From Chitinophagaceae bacterium (lineage in GTDB: Bacteria > Bacteroidota > Bacteroidia > Chitinophagales > Chitinophagaceae), in the NCBI GenBank assembly GCA_016710935.1, contig JADJTY010000005.1:199478-263477 (forward strand): a stretch of DNA of 64,000 nucleotides, read 5' to 3'. Below the pieces are notes generated by a model. That model was not told where the DNA came from. It did not search any database and was given only the letters and a program-made list of their open reading frames with translations. The position numbers were made by a program, and so were the translations under genes. This document shows positions 24,170 through 33,890 of the stretch, piece after piece (the first letter of the stretch is position 1; every line of letters begins with the position of its first letter).

Positions 24170-25938
24170 TCTGATCTGTTTTTCTTACGTTTTTTGCTGG
24201 CATATACATCCTGTGCTTTATCAATCAGTTTTAAAAACTCAGTTTGCAGGTAACTTTGCGGATCGTAGGATTCTGCTGCAATCCTGTGTATATCCAGCCA
24301 ATCGGCCTGTTTAATATATTTTGACTGTTTTATTTTAAGGCCAAACATGGCTACAGCCGTTGCAAATTGTAATTCTTTATCCAGGTTTTTAAACTCAACA
24401 AAATTAGCAAGGCAATTATATTTAAATGTCAACAGTGTGGTATCATCACAAAGGCTGTAGCGCATTTCAAGATCAGCTACTATATCTCCCGGCATCAGGT
24501 CGGGCTTAAAAAGCTTATCGCTTGCCGGTACAATTTCAAAAATAGCCAATACGCTGTTACCACTTCCTATCTCTCCGCCTTCCAGGTCAATACTGCTGTC
24601 GCACACTGCATCTCTCCTGTTATCAAAACCTATCAAACGGTATTCCTTTACCAGGTCGGCATTAAATTTCAAATTCATAAACACATCATCAGCCACTGCA
24701 AAAAATGTTTGGGTAAGTTCTTTCACCAGTACTTTTTCTGCTTCTGTAATATCATCCAGGTACGCATAATTACCATTGCCTTTTTTTGCCAGAGTAGCCA
24801 GTTTTGAATCTTTAAAGTTTCCCATTCCCACTCCCAGGCAGGTAAGATAAATGCCGCCCTGCTTTTCCTTGGTTATGAGGTCTTCCAGCGCTTTTTCAGA
24901 AGTAATACCCACATTAAAATCACCGTCGGTAGCCAATATTACCCGGTTGCTGCTTTTGTCTTTGTACGTGCTTCTTGCCAGGGCATAAGCAGTCATAATA
25001 GCCGCTTCGCCGGGTGTATCACCACTGGCAGATAATTCTTCAATTGATTTTATTATTTTTTCTTTTTCGGCCCCGCCTGTAGGTTGCAACCATATGCCAA
25101 CAGTGCCGCCATAAGTTACAATAGAAACCGTGTCTATTGCCCGAAGGTTCTTTACAAACATCTGAAAAGCTGCTTTTAGCAAGGGTAAACGGTTAGGCAT
25201 ATCCATGCTGCCCGATACATCAATTAAAAAAACAAAATTACCCGGTGGTACCATGTTCAGATCCAGCTTTTTGGCATTTACATTTAGCATAAGTAATTGC
25301 TTTTCCATATCCCAGGGACAGGAAGTGAGCTGCGATTCAAAATTAAAAATTTCGCCCTGTTTCGGTTCACGGTAGTGCAGGTTGAAGTAATTGATCATTT
25401 CTTCTGTGCGTACCGCATCGGGAGGCACTGCACTTTGCATGTTGATAAAGCGCCTTACATTACTATAGGAGGCCTTATTTACATTCAATGAAAAACCGGT
25501 GTTGGGAAATTTATCTGCACGTACATACTCATTTTCAACCAACTGAAAATAAGTTTCATTATCTATAAACCATTTTACCCTGGAAGTGTGTTCCAGGTTT
25601 TTTCTACCAGAAATAAGCCTGTGCCGGTTGTTATTAACATTGGATGGCAGTACTTTTAAAGTAATGTATTGCCATTGTTCGGCATTTACTTTCAGGCATT
25701 TAGGTTCATAGCCATCTACACTTATTGTCAGCGAATCCCATAATGTTCGTGTAGTAATACCAAAGCCGCCATAGGTACCGGAATAATAAACATGTTTGGT
25801 TGAATGCAGCAGCACTTTTGCATTCTGTAAGGATTGGTTTTTCTCATCCTTAATCTCACCCCGGAGATAATACTGCGCCCTGGCGGTAAAAGCCAATACA
25901 ATGAAGAGGATATAGAAAAAACATTTTTTCAATTGCAA
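24166..25938 (-). CDS. Exported von Willebrand factor A domain protein
   Basis: A 590-aa protein with a signal peptide (ending FTARAQ), a carboxypeptidase-regulatory-like beta domain (about 22-95), a vWF-N-like region (SLNVNKASYSNVRRFI), then a vWA domain with intact MIDAS DVSGS (about 242-246) and a DUF3520-like C-terminal part (FATAVAMFGLKIKQSKY). This is the YfbK-like layout. A surface or periplasmic metal-dependent binding role is likely; no ligand is evident. The gene ends overlapping dnaJ tail to tail. Confidence 0.82.
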   Translation of the reverse strand: MQLKKCFFYILFIVLAFTARAQYYLRGEIKDEKNQSLQNAKVLLHSTKHVYYSGTYGGFGITTRTLWDSLTISVDGYEPKCLKVNAEQWQYITLKVLPSNVNNNRHRLISGRKNLEHTSRVKWFIDNETYFQLVENEYVRADKFPNTGFSLNVNKASYSNVRRFINMQSAVPPDAVRTEEMINYFNLHYREPKQGEIFNFESQLTSCPWDMEKQLLMLNVNAKKLDLNMVPPGNFVFLIDVSGSMDMPNRLPLLKAAFQMFVKNLRAIDTVSIVTYGGTVGIWLQPTGGAEKEKIIKSIEELSASGDTPGEAAIMTAYALARSTYKDKSSNRVILATDGDFNVGITSEKALEDLITKEKQGGIYLTCLGVGMGNFKDSKLATLAKKGNGNYAYLDDITEAEKVLVKELTQTFFAVADDVFMNLKFNADLVKEYRLIGFDNRRDAVCDSSIDLEGGEIGSGNSVLAIFEIVPASDKLFKPDLMPGDIVADLEMRYSLCDDTTLLTFKYNCLANFVEFKNLDKELQFATAVAMFGLKIKQSKYIKQADWLDIHRIAAESYDPQSYLQTEFLKLIDKAQDVYASKKRKKNRSD

Positions 25939-26001
25939 GCTGATTGTAAAAAGTATAATATCTACCAGTAAGATATGCTTTCCATGCTTTGCGTTGCCCC
26001 T

Positions 26002-26538
26002 CTAATCCTCCACCAGCTGATAAATTTCCTTCAGATTTCTGCCCAGGCCATCATAATCAAGCCCAAATCCCAGCAGGAATTTATTAGGAACGGTAAACCC
26101 GATATAATCAATCGCAAGCGGGTGTACCAATGCATCCGGCTTATGTAACAACGCTGCTATCTTTAAACTTGCAGGCTGTTGGTTTACCAGTTGGGGCAAA
26201 AATTCGTTTAACGTTTTTCCGGTATCAACGATGTCTTCAATAATGATCACGTGCCGGTCTGTTAACGACGTATCCAACCCTATAGAAGTTATTACATTGC
26301 CTGTTGATTTTGTTCCTTTATAAGATGCCAGTTTAATAAAACAAATTTCTGCATCAATGGTAAGTTCTTTAAACAGGTCGGAGGCAAACATGAACGCGCC
26401 ATTTAAAATAGCTATGAACAAAGGTTTTTTACCCGCATAATCTTCATTGATCTGCTTAGCCAGTCTGTCAACCTGCTCCTTTATCTGATCAGCTTTAATA
26501 TAAGGTTGAAATTTTTTATCCAATACCTGAATAACCAT
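26002..26538 (-). CDS. hpt: Hypoxanthine phosphoribosyltransferase
   Basis: A 178-aa cytoplasmic purine-salvage enzyme. The PRPP-binding motif is VIIIEDIVDTGKTL (about 95-108); FIAILNGAFMFASDL and the base-binding YIGFTVPNKFLLGFGLDY region complete the family signature. Last gene of a tight run with the glucosaminidase (12 nt) and O-methyltransferase genes. Confidence 0.92.
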   Translation of the reverse strand: MVIQVLDKKFQPYIKADQIKEQVDRLAKQINEDYAGKKPLFIAILNGAFMFASDLFKELTIDAEICFIKLASYKGTKSTGNVITSIGLDTSLTDRHVIIIEDIVDTGKTLNEFLPQLVNQQPASLKIAALLHKPDALVHPLAIDYIGFTVPNKFLLGFGLDYDGLGRNLKEIYQLVED

Positions 26539-26550
26539 GTTGTGATCTGT

Positions 26551-27693
26551 TTATTTTGAAACAATTATTTCCTGTCCGATTTTTAAATTATCTGTATCCA
26601 GTTTATTCCATTCTTTTAACTGCTGAACGGTAACATTATAAGTTCTGGCAATGCTATACAAACCTTCTTTTGGACCAACCTGGTGTACTTTTGCTTTCTC
26701 CCCCACAGCACTTTTCACTTCCTTTTGTACGCCTGCCGGCTGCAAAAACAATTTTGTTTTAGGGTATAATGTAGCATCGGCTTTTACATGGTTATACTCC
26801 ATAAGATACTTAAGCTGCACAGCATTTTTTTGTGCTGCATCATACAATGTTTCGCCTTGCTGCAGAATATAATATTCCTGCTCTCCTGATTTAGCTTTTT
26901 TCTCCAGGTATATTAATTGATCCTTTGTAAGCAGCCCTTCTTCGGCCATATCATTAAACTCCATCAGCTTACTTAAACTTATGTTGTGTTTATTGGCTAT
27001 AACCAATAAAGAGGTTCCCCTTTTTGCAAAAATGCATTTGATTGTATTAACGCTGGTAATTTTGGCCAGATCATTTTCTGCAGCTGAAATGTCATTTCCG
27101 GGAATGGGATTATCATTAACTACTTCAACCGGTGCAGGGCCTTTATTGTCATTTGTTATTACCATATCTGATCCGGGTAATCTATCCAAAGCTATTAAAC
27201 TGTACTGTTGCAGGTCGTACTGCTCAATATATTTTATCAACAGATCGGGATACCTGGGATTGGTTGCATAGCCGGCTTTCTTTAACCCCCTGGCCCAGCC
27301 TGCATAATCAGCCGGATCAAGATTGAATAAAGCGCTGTAGCGCTTGTTGGCCTTTAAAAAATCACTGTGGTCCTTATAGCTTTCATTGGCACTGGTATAA
27401 GCCCTGAAACATTCTCCATTCGCGTCGTCGTCGTGTGTTACACTTTCCCCGGTCCAGGTACTTTTGCATTTAATACCAAAATGGTTGTTCGACTTTTTTA
27501 CCAGTTCACTGTTTCCATTTTCTGTTTCCAGGATACCCTGTGCCAGGGTAATGGAAGCCGGCACACCGGAACGTTTCATTTCACTGATGGCTATATCTTT
27601 AAACTGCGCAATATATTCCTCAACCGAGATCCGTTGCGCTGCAAGTGTTACCGAAGCCAGGAAAAATAATATGGTGATGATAATTTTGTTCAT
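26551..27693 (-). CDS. Exported N-acetylglucosaminidase (GH73-like) with LysM repeats
   Basis: 380 aa: signal peptide (cleaved after LAA, about 19), a GH73/FlgJ-type glucosaminidase domain (about 20-170; catalytic Glu in LAQGILETENGNS, NHFGIKCK, FRAYTSANESYKDHSDFL) and a C-terminal half with three LysM-like repeats (about 212-250, 270-305, 335-379). It would trim peptidoglycan during growth or division. It lies between hpt and an O-methyltransferase (3-nt gap), an unusual but tight operon. Confidence 0.88.
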   Translation of the reverse strand: MNKIIITILFFLASVTLAAQRISVEEYIAQFKDIAISEMKRSGVPASITLAQGILETENGNSELVKKSNNHFGIKCKSTWTGESVTHDDDANGECFRAYTSANESYKDHSDFLKANKRYSALFNLDPADYAGWARGLKKAGYATNPRYPDLLIKYIEQYDLQQYSLIALDRLPGSDMVITNDNKGPAPVEVVNDNPIPGNDISAAENDLAKITSVNTIKCIFAKRGTSLLVIANKHNISLSKLMEFNDMAEEGLLTKDQLIYLEKKAKSGEQEYYILQQGETLYDAAQKNAVQLKYLMEYNHVKADATLYPKTKLFLQPAGVQKEVKSAVGEKAKVHQVGPKEGLYSIARTYNVTVQQLKEWNKLDTDNLKIGQEIIVSK

Positions 27694-27696
27694 GCT

Positions 27697-28335
27697 TTAC
27701 TTTTTTTGAATTAATAAGAGCCCGTCTCTTATCGTTAACATGGCCTGTTCTACCCGGTCATCATTTTTTACATGTTCGTTAAATGCCTGTATGGCTTTTG
27801 CATTTTTCCCTTTTATATTTTCTTCCAGCACTTCACCATGAAAAAGTACATTATCCGCCAGTATCCAGCCACCGCTTTTTATCCATGGTAAAGTTAATTC
27901 GTAATAGTTAATATAGTTCACTTTATCAGCATCAATAAAAACCAGGTCCCAGTTTTCCTGCAGGGTCGGAATGATCTCCAGTGCATCGCCAACATGCAGA
28001 TCAATCCTGGTCTCCATGCCTGCTTTCCTGAAATAATCATTTGCTGTTGCTGCATCATCTTTCCTTATTTCCAACGTAATTAATTTACCATCGGGGGTTA
28101 ACCCTTTTGCCAGGCACAAAGCACTAAAGCCGGTAAAGGTTCCGATCTCTAAAATTCGTTTGGGTGCTATCATCTTACTGAAGAATTCAAGCACCTTTCC
28201 CTGTACATGCCCACTGAGCATTTGTGCATGTGGATGATTGGCCAGGGTGTATGTTTCTATTTCCTTCAGCACCTCATCCAGGGCAGTTGTATTTTTATTT
28301 GCATATTGTTCTGCCCTGGTGTTGATCAGTTCCAT
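27697..28335 (-). CDS. O-methyltransferase (COMT-like)
   Basis: 212 aa, SAM-dependent, metal-dependent O-methyltransferase family 3. Motif I ILEIGTFTGFSALCLA (about 61-76), the acidic ribose-binding TLEIRKD, and DLVFIDADKVNYINYYE with the metal-binding Asp residues, then ILADNVLFHG. Likely methylates a catechol or similar small molecule. First gene of the three-gene operon with the glucosaminidase and hpt. Confidence 0.88.
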   Translation of the reverse strand: MELINTRAEQYANKNTTALDEVLKEIETYTLANHPHAQMLSGHVQGKVLEFFSKMIAPKRILEIGTFTGFSALCLAKGLTPDGKLITLEIRKDDAATANDYFRKAGMETRIDLHVGDALEIIPTLQENWDLVFIDADKVNYINYYELTLPWIKSGGWILADNVLFHGEVLEENIKGKNAKAIQAFNEHVKNDDRVEQAMLTIRDGLLLIQKK

Positions 28336-28441
28336 TGTATAACGCTGTTCTCATTTTAAAATTGCAGTTCACAGGTATAGACAAAATGCCACCCTGCACT
28401 TTAAATAAAGTTGAAGAATGGCACTTACTAATCCAGTAAAG

Positions 28442-29965
28442 TTACGCGGAAATATTAACTTTTTTATCTCCTTTATTGGAAATTAACATTAAGCCCAAAA
28501 AGGTAAATATGCCGTTTATTAAAATTAATTCGTTACCGATCTTGTAACCATGAAAAATATTTTCTGAAATGGTTTGTAATCCAAGTGATACATGCAGCTT
28601 CGCTTCGTACCAGGCAGGATTGCTCAGCATGTCCAGTCCCAAAGCCATTAATGGCGCAACAATACAAACTGTCCATATTAATTTTTCATTCAGATGACGC
28701 TTTGTTAAGATACCAAAAGAAAATAAACCCAGTAGCGGACCGTACGTAATGCCGGCAAATTTTAAAATAAAATCAATGATGAGCTTATCATTGATGGCTT
28801 TAAAAACAAGCACCATAATAAAGAACACAACGGCAAAACTGAAATGTACCTTTAGCCTTGTTCTTTTCTTTTCTTTCTCTGTCCCCTCTTTCTTGTTCAT
28901 GCCTAAAATATCAATACAAAAACAGGAGGTAAGTGAGGTAATGGCCCCATCAACGCTGGGGAACAGCGCTGATATTAATGCGATGATAAAAAGTATACCG
29001 ATAGTTCCACTGAAAGCATCACTCAATGCAATGGTTGGAAAAAGATCATCTGGCGGAACTACAATATTATTGGTGCTGGCATATAAATAAAGTATTCCCC
29101 CCAGGAACAGGAATAAAAAATTTACTACCATCAACACGGCAGTAAAAGTCATGATATTCTTCTGCGAGTCTTTTATATTTTTTACGCTGATGTTTTTCTG
29201 CATCATCTCCTGGTCGAGACCGGTCATGGCAATGGCAATGAACATACCGCCGATAATATGTTTTAAAAAGTAGGAGCCCGCTTTAACATCCGTGTTAAAT
29301 ATTTTGGTATAGCCCTTTTCATTCATGAGTGATAAGGCTCCTGAAAAATCGGTACCCATTGCTTTTACAATAACAATGGTACAAACCACCAGACCAAGCA
29401 GCATTCCGGTTGTTTGTAAAGTATCTGTATAGATAATTGTTTTTACGCCACCTTCAAAAGTGTATAATAAAATAAGAGCCAGAATAACCAACGTGGTTAC
29501 AATAAAAGGAATATGCAGTTTGTCAAAAATAAAAAGCTGCAGAATACTGATCACCAGGTAAAGCCTTGCTGTAGCACCAACTACCCTGCTGAGTATAAAA
29601 AAGAAAGCGCCTGCTTTATGTGCATTAATGCCAAAACGTTTCTCCAGGTAGGTATAAATAGAAGTAAGGTTCATTTTGTAATACAGGGGTATCAGCACAA
29701 ATGCAATAACCATGTAGCCTATCAAATACCCAAGTACGATCTGGAAATAATAAAAATTACCGCTGCCCACCCCACCCGGCACACTCACAAACGTAACCCC
29801 GCTAAGGCTCGTTCCAATCATACCAAATGCCACCAGCATCCAGTTGCTGTTGCGGTTGCCAATAAAAAAAGATTCGTTATTGCTGCCCCGGGATGTGAAA
29901 TAGGCTACCGTAAGCAGCAAAACAAAATACCCGATAACAAACGAAAACAAAATAATGGGAGACAT
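28442..29965 (-). CDS. Sodium:solute symporter (SSS family)
   Basis: A 507-aa protein with about 13 membrane helices. GMIGTSLSGVTFVSVPG in the first helices and YTFEGGVKTIIYTDTLQT are SSS signatures, along with AAL-type SALFPSVDGAITSLTSCF in helix 9. It would import a sugar, amino acid or similar solute with sodium. No adjacent catabolic gene points to the substrate. Divergent from the LOG gene. Confidence 0.88.
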   Translation of the reverse strand: MSPIILFSFVIGYFVLLLTVAYFTSRGSNNESFFIGNRNSNWMLVAFGMIGTSLSGVTFVSVPGGVGSGNFYYFQIVLGYLIGYMVIAFVLIPLYYKMNLTSIYTYLEKRFGINAHKAGAFFFILSRVVGATARLYLVISILQLFIFDKLHIPFIVTTLVILALILLYTFEGGVKTIIYTDTLQTTGMLLGLVVCTIVIVKAMGTDFSGALSLMNEKGYTKIFNTDVKAGSYFLKHIIGGMFIAIAMTGLDQEMMQKNISVKNIKDSQKNIMTFTAVLMVVNFLFLFLGGILYLYASTNNIVVPPDDLFPTIALSDAFSGTIGILFIIALISALFPSVDGAITSLTSCFCIDILGMNKKEGTEKEKKRTRLKVHFSFAVVFFIMVLVFKAINDKLIIDFILKFAGITYGPLLGLFSFGILTKRHLNEKLIWTVCIVAPLMALGLDMLSNPAWYEAKLHVSLGLQTISENIFHGYKIGNELILINGIFTFLGLMLISNKGDKKVNISA

Positions 29966-30042
29966 ATCAATCGTTTAGGTAAAAATAATCTTGAAAATAG
30001 AGAAAATATCGTGTCTTTGCCAATAATAAACTATAAAGTTTT

Positions 30043-30579
30043 ATGCGGATAAATTCATTGGCGGTTTTTTGCGGCTCTAAAAGTGGCAATAACCCATTGT
30101 ATGAGGCAGAAGCAATAGCATTAGGACATTTGCTGGGCTCAAAAAAAATCACCTTGATTTATGGTGGTGGAAACAAAGGTATTATGGGTGCCGTATCCAA
30201 TGCGGTGTTGGAAAAAGCTGGAAAAGTGGTGGGTGTCATTCCTGAAATTTTGAAAGACAGGGAGCATCACCATGCAGGCATAACTGAACTGATCATCGTT
30301 GATGATATGCATACCCGCAAAAAAATTTTGTACGAAAAATGTAATGCCGCCATCATATTACCCGGCGGCTTCGGCACTATGGACGAATTTTTTGAAATGC
30401 TTACCTGGAATCAGCTTAGCATTCATGATAAAAAAATATTTATCCTGAACACAGCCGGCTTTTATGATCATTTATTAACCTTTGCAAAAACCATGCAGGA
30501 GGAAGGTTTTTTGTACGACAACATAGAAGACAAACTGGTTGTGATTAACCATGCAGATGAAATTTTAGCATACCTGTGA
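30043..30579 (+). CDS. LOG/TIGR00730-family nucleotide phosphoribohydrolase
   Basis: 178 aa with GGGNKGIMGAVSNAV (about 47-61) and PGGFGTMDEFFEML (about 109-122), the two diagnostic motifs of Lonely Guy proteins. The enzyme splits nucleoside 5'-monophosphates to base and ribose phosphate; in bacteria the physiological substrate is uncertain. ATG at 30043 lies 23 nt after TGTCTTTG, a one-mismatch -7 element. Confidence 0.87.
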   Translation: MRINSLAVFCGSKSGNNPLYEAEAIALGHLLGSKKITLIYGGGNKGIMGAVSNAVLEKAGKVVGVIPEILKDREHHHAGITELIIVDDMHTRKKILYEKCNAAIILPGGFGTMDEFFEMLTWNQLSIHDKKIFILNTAGFYDHLLTFAKTMQEEGFLYDNIEDKLVVINHADEILAYL

Positions 30580-30583
30580 TATT

Positions 30584-30732
30584 ATACCAATTAAACATTA
30601 AATCTATCCTAATAAAAGCTGTCAGGTTGAGCTTGTCGAAACCGGGGCCATTTGGAAAAGAGCCTCTTTTAATTGTGAACCCGCCTTCGACAAGCTCAGG
30701 CTGACAGTATAATTTTAATGTCTAATTGGTAT
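30584..30732. repeat. Nested inverted-repeat element with 10-bp perfect ends
   Basis: ATACCAATTA (30584-30593) and TAATTGGTAT (30723-30732) are perfect terminal inverted repeats. Inside, CTGTCAGGTTGAGCTTGTCG and CGACAAGCTCAGGCTGACAG form a second palindrome around a 40-nt spacer. The right end overlaps the stop codon of the next gene. It looks like a small non-coding mobile or structured element. Confidence 0.75.
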
Positions 30733-31355
30733 TAATCCCGCTCGTACCTGCCCTGAAACAAGGCGATATTATATCCCGCCCTTATAACAGGTAAAGCTCT
30801 TCGCAATTCATCAACATAAGGTGAGTTCGGGGACTTTGAAACATCCCACATAACAGAAAAATAATAGAAACTGCTGCCTACTCCTTCGCGGCCGCCGGCA
30901 TAACCACCACCCACCAGCAAACTGCTCGCATTCAGGTTTTCGCGAAATGGAGCGTAATTAATACTGTTTTTGGCCGGTATGTACCGGTAATTAATTAAGT
31001 TAAATTCGTATTGGGCCTGGGCAAATATAAATCTGAATGGGAAGATCCTTACAAAAGCACCCGGCCCATAAATGGTTTGCCTGATCTTATCTCCGTATTC
31101 ATTATAATCTCTTACAGAAGTATAACTTACATTGGCAGAAAAAGCAACATCCAGGTATTTATTTAAACTATAACCCACATAGGGGCTGATACCTAATACA
31201 GTGCTTGAATTGGAAAAACCCAGGTTCACATTTCCACCAACAAACATATTTTCTTTTTTAAACCCTCCTTTTTTTTCATCACTTCTCTCTTCATCCTGGG
31301 CCTTAACGCTGATAAAACTGCTGATCAATGCTAAAACAATTACAATTTTTTTCAT
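30732..31355 (-). CDS. Outer-membrane beta-barrel protein
   Basis: A 207-aa protein with a signal peptide (ending SVKAQ, about 20), an acidic/basic linker and then amphipathic beta strands (VGYSLNKYLDVAFSANVSYT, VRIFPFRFIFAQAQYEFN). The pattern fits a small Bacteroidota outer-membrane barrel. Function is not recognisable. The stop codon overlaps the right end of the 149-bp inverted-repeat element. Confidence 0.7.
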   Translation of the reverse strand: MKKIVIVLALISSFISVKAQDEERSDEKKGGFKKENMFVGGNVNLGFSNSSTVLGISPYVGYSLNKYLDVAFSANVSYTSVRDYNEYGDKIRQTIYGPGAFVRIFPFRFIFAQAQYEFNLINYRYIPAKNSINYAPFRENLNASSLLVGGGYAGGREGVGSSFYYFSVMWDVSKSPNSPYVDELRRALPVIRAGYNIALFQGRYERD

Positions 31356-31415
31356 GTGTACTTTTTTATTTTTAATGTCATGTTGTATATGTTCAGGCGC
31401 CGCCAGGATATCTTG

Positions 31416-32837
31416 TTATGCGATGTCGAAAATTTTACCGCTGTTTAAAATATTATTCGGGTCAAATACTTTTTTTATTCCGCTCATCAACTGCAAACCG
31501 GCTTTATCAAAAACAATATCCATGTATGGTTTCTGTATCAGGCCAATTCCATGCTCCCCACTGATGGTGCCACCCAATGATTTTACCAGTTTGAACAATG
31601 CCTGCAATGCCGGTATCACATCGGGGTTATTTAAACTGTAGATACTGCCCGGCTTTTTGATCCGGATGTGCAGGTTGCCATCACCGGCATGACCATAACA
31701 AACCACTTCAAAATCATATTCTTTTCCCAATGCCTTAACGCCACTAATCAAAGCCGGCAGTTCTGCCCGGGGTACTACGGTATCTTCTTCAATGGTATAG
31801 CCATCTATTTTTACCGCTTCCGCTACCCTTCTTCTCAACTTCCACAGTTCAGCTTTCTGTTGTGCATCATCGGCAAAAAAAGCATCCCCGCAATCATATT
31901 GCACAAGCAAATCTGCTATGGCTTCCATTTCGCTCATTAAAGTTTCCGGATGGTTACCATCCACTTCAATTATTAAATGCGCTTCCATATCATCGGTAAC
32001 AGGCACTACGGTGCTATCAACAAATTTGCTTACAATTTTCAACGCATTTATTTCAACCAATTCCATTGCACTGGGCGTAAAGCCTGCACGAAAAATGGCA
32101 CTCACTGAGGCTCCTGCATTTTCCAGAGAATTAAAAGGCACCAGCATCAGCAGATCATACTTTGGATGTGGCAGCAGTTTTAAAACGATCTTTGTAACAA
32201 TGGCTAAAGTTCCTTCACTGCCCACAATTAATTGTGTTAAATTATACCCGGTAGAATTTTTTAACACATTGGCACCGGTCCACATAATTTCGCCGGTAGG
32301 CAACACAATTTGCAGGTTCAAAACATAATCTTTTACTACACCATATTTTACGGCTTTGGGGCCGCCACTGTTTTCAGCGATATTGCCGCCAATAAAACAA
32401 CTGCCCCTGCTGCTGGGGTCGGGCGGATAAAACAACCCTTTTTCTTTAACCGCATTTTGAAGTACTTCGGTAATAACACCCGGCTCGGTTGTTACCTGCA
32501 GGTTACGTTCATCAATTTCCAGGATAGCATTCATTCTTTCCATAGAAAGTAAAACACCACCCAGGTGTGGCAAAGCCCCACCGCTTAAGCCGGTACCGGC
32601 TCCCCGTGGAGTAACGGGTATTTTGTGTTCATTACAAATCACCATGATCCGGCTGATCTCTTCTGCCGTACGGGGTTTAATTACTATATCCGGTAGAAAA
32701 TGCAGGTTCTCTGTTTCGTCGTGTGCATAATTATTCAGGCTTTCCTCATCAACCAATACATAAGTTTCGCCGGCAATATTTTTAAACAGTTCAATAAGGC
32801 CTGTTGTAGTTTCCTTTACTTCCGCAGCAGTTTGCAT
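31416..32837 (-). CDS. FAD-linked oxidase (GlcD/D-lactate dehydrogenase type)
   Basis: 473 aa: FAD_binding_4 domain (about 45-185; VTPRGAGTGLSGGALP and PDPSSRGSCFIGGNIAENSGG bind FAD) and the C-terminal FAD-oxidase domain (CYGHAGDGNLHIRIKKPG, SGEHGIGLIQKPYM). It oxidises a 2-hydroxyacid such as glycolate or D-lactate. No GlcE/GlcF partner is present, so it may be a single-subunit D-lactate or 2-hydroxyglutarate dehydrogenase. Confidence 0.88.
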   Translation of the reverse strand: MQTAAEVKETTTGLIELFKNIAGETYVLVDEESLNNYAHDETENLHFLPDIVIKPRTAEEISRIMVICNEHKIPVTPRGAGTGLSGGALPHLGGVLLSMERMNAILEIDERNLQVTTEPGVITEVLQNAVKEKGLFYPPDPSSRGSCFIGGNIAENSGGPKAVKYGVVKDYVLNLQIVLPTGEIMWTGANVLKNSTGYNLTQLIVGSEGTLAIVTKIVLKLLPHPKYDLLMLVPFNSLENAGASVSAIFRAGFTPSAMELVEINALKIVSKFVDSTVVPVTDDMEAHLIIEVDGNHPETLMSEMEAIADLLVQYDCGDAFFADDAQQKAELWKLRRRVAEAVKIDGYTIEEDTVVPRAELPALISGVKALGKEYDFEVVCYGHAGDGNLHIRIKKPGSIYSLNNPDVIPALQALFKLVKSLGGTISGEHGIGLIQKPYMDIVFDKAGLQLMSGIKKVFDPNNILNSGKIFDIA

Positions 32838-32958
32838 GTAACATTATTTGTGTAAAAAATCGTATAAAATCGTGAGTTGATAAAATCATGTTCATTTTAA
32901 GAAATCCTGTAAAATTGTTAAAATTTATTAACGGATTGCAAATAAAGAAAGAGAAATC

Positions 32959-32966
32959 TACATTTG
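32959..32966 (+). promoter_or_regulatory. -7 element of the coiled-coil protein gene
   Basis: TACATTTG is an exact -7 match; an imperfect ATTG lies 20 nt upstream at the -33 position. The leader to ATG 33015 is about 45 nt. Confidence 0.5.
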
Positions 32967-33014
32967 TTACGAATACATTCGTATTGATCTTCAAACCAAA
33001 CTAAAAGTATAGCC

Positions 33015-33833
33015 ATGAAAAAACTTCTTTTAAGCCACAAAAAAGCCGTCACCTGCACTTTAGCCATGCTGCTGATTGGTGGGCTCACCATGTCCTTTCT
33101 CAACTCTCCGCTCGGTTATGATAAATATACCGGGGATGATTTTGATTGCGAAGTTTACAGCGTAGATACCTTGCCAGGTAAAGAAGGCATTAAAATGAAA
33201 GATTTTGAAAAACTGCAGGCCGAACTGGAAAAGATTTCCGGAGCCGTAGACGCTGAATTAAAAGGTATTGAGTTCTCAAAATTACAACAGGATGCCATAT
33301 CGAAGGCAATGAAAGCAGTGGATATGGAAAAGATGATGAAAGATGTTGAACGCAGTTTAAAAAATATTGACCTGGACAAGATGATGGCCCATGTAAGTAA
33401 TTCACTTAAAAATGCTGACCTGAATTTTAAAAGCACAGAAATAGAAAAAGCTCTGGCTGAAGCCGGCAAAGAAATACAGAAAGCAAAAAGGGAGCTAAAC
33501 GAGGTTGATAAAGAAGCTATAAAACAGGAACTGGCCAAAGCAAAAAAAGAAATAGAAAAAAGCAAGCTGGAAATTGAAAGAATTGATATGGGTAGGATAA
33601 TGGATGAAGCCCGTGCCGGTATTAACAAAGCAAAAGATGAATTAAAACTTACCAAAGAAATGTTTACTGAAATGGAAAAGGACGGGCTGATCAATGTAAA
33701 AGCAGGATGTACCATAGAATATAAAAACAAGGAGCTTTATATTGATGGTAAAAAACAGGATGAAAAGACAGCCGGTAAATACCGTAAATATTTCAGGCAG
33801 GATCATTTTAAGATGACGATCGGGAAAGAATAA
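33015..33833 (+). CDS. Membrane-anchored helical repeat protein, unknown function
   Basis: A 272-aa protein: basic N-terminus and one membrane segment (about 11-30), a short linker, then about 180 residues of charged helix. Imperfect repeats (KMMKDVERSLKNIDLDKMM, then SNSLKNADLN; KAKRELNEV, KAKKEIEKS, KAKDELKLT) suggest a long coiled coil. The C-terminus (GCTIEYKNKELYIDGKKQ) looks like a small beta hairpin. I recognise no named family. It stands alone with its own promoter and terminator. Confidence 0.7.
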   Translation: MKKLLLSHKKAVTCTLAMLLIGGLTMSFLNSPLGYDKYTGDDFDCEVYSVDTLPGKEGIKMKDFEKLQAELEKISGAVDAELKGIEFSKLQQDAISKAMKAVDMEKMMKDVERSLKNIDLDKMMAHVSNSLKNADLNFKSTEIEKALAEAGKEIQKAKRELNEVDKEAIKQELAKAKKEIEKSKLEIERIDMGRIMDEARAGINKAKDELKLTKEMFTEMEKDGLINVKAGCTIEYKNKELYIDGKKQDEKTAGKYRKYFRQDHFKMTIGKE

Positions 33834-33855
33834 AATGTATGCCATGAATAACTGA

Positions 33856-33887
33856 AAAAGCATCTGCCGCTGGTAGATGCTTTTGCT
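33856..33887 (+). terminator. Terminator after the coiled-coil protein gene
   Basis: AAAAGCATCT (33856-33865), a 9-nt loop, AGATGCTTTT (33875-33884). Ten-base-pair stem, 22 nt after the stop. Confidence 0.8.
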
Positions 33888-33890
33888 TAT

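Noticed and set aside
29513..30052. 179-aa plus-strand frame within the symporter
   Set aside because: Antisense to a membrane protein with clear SSS motifs.
33155..33730. 191-aa minus-strand frame over the coiled-coil gene
   Set aside because: Ser/Phe/Ile-rich antisense of a Lys/Glu-rich gene; the plus-strand gene has promoter, signal/anchor and terminator.
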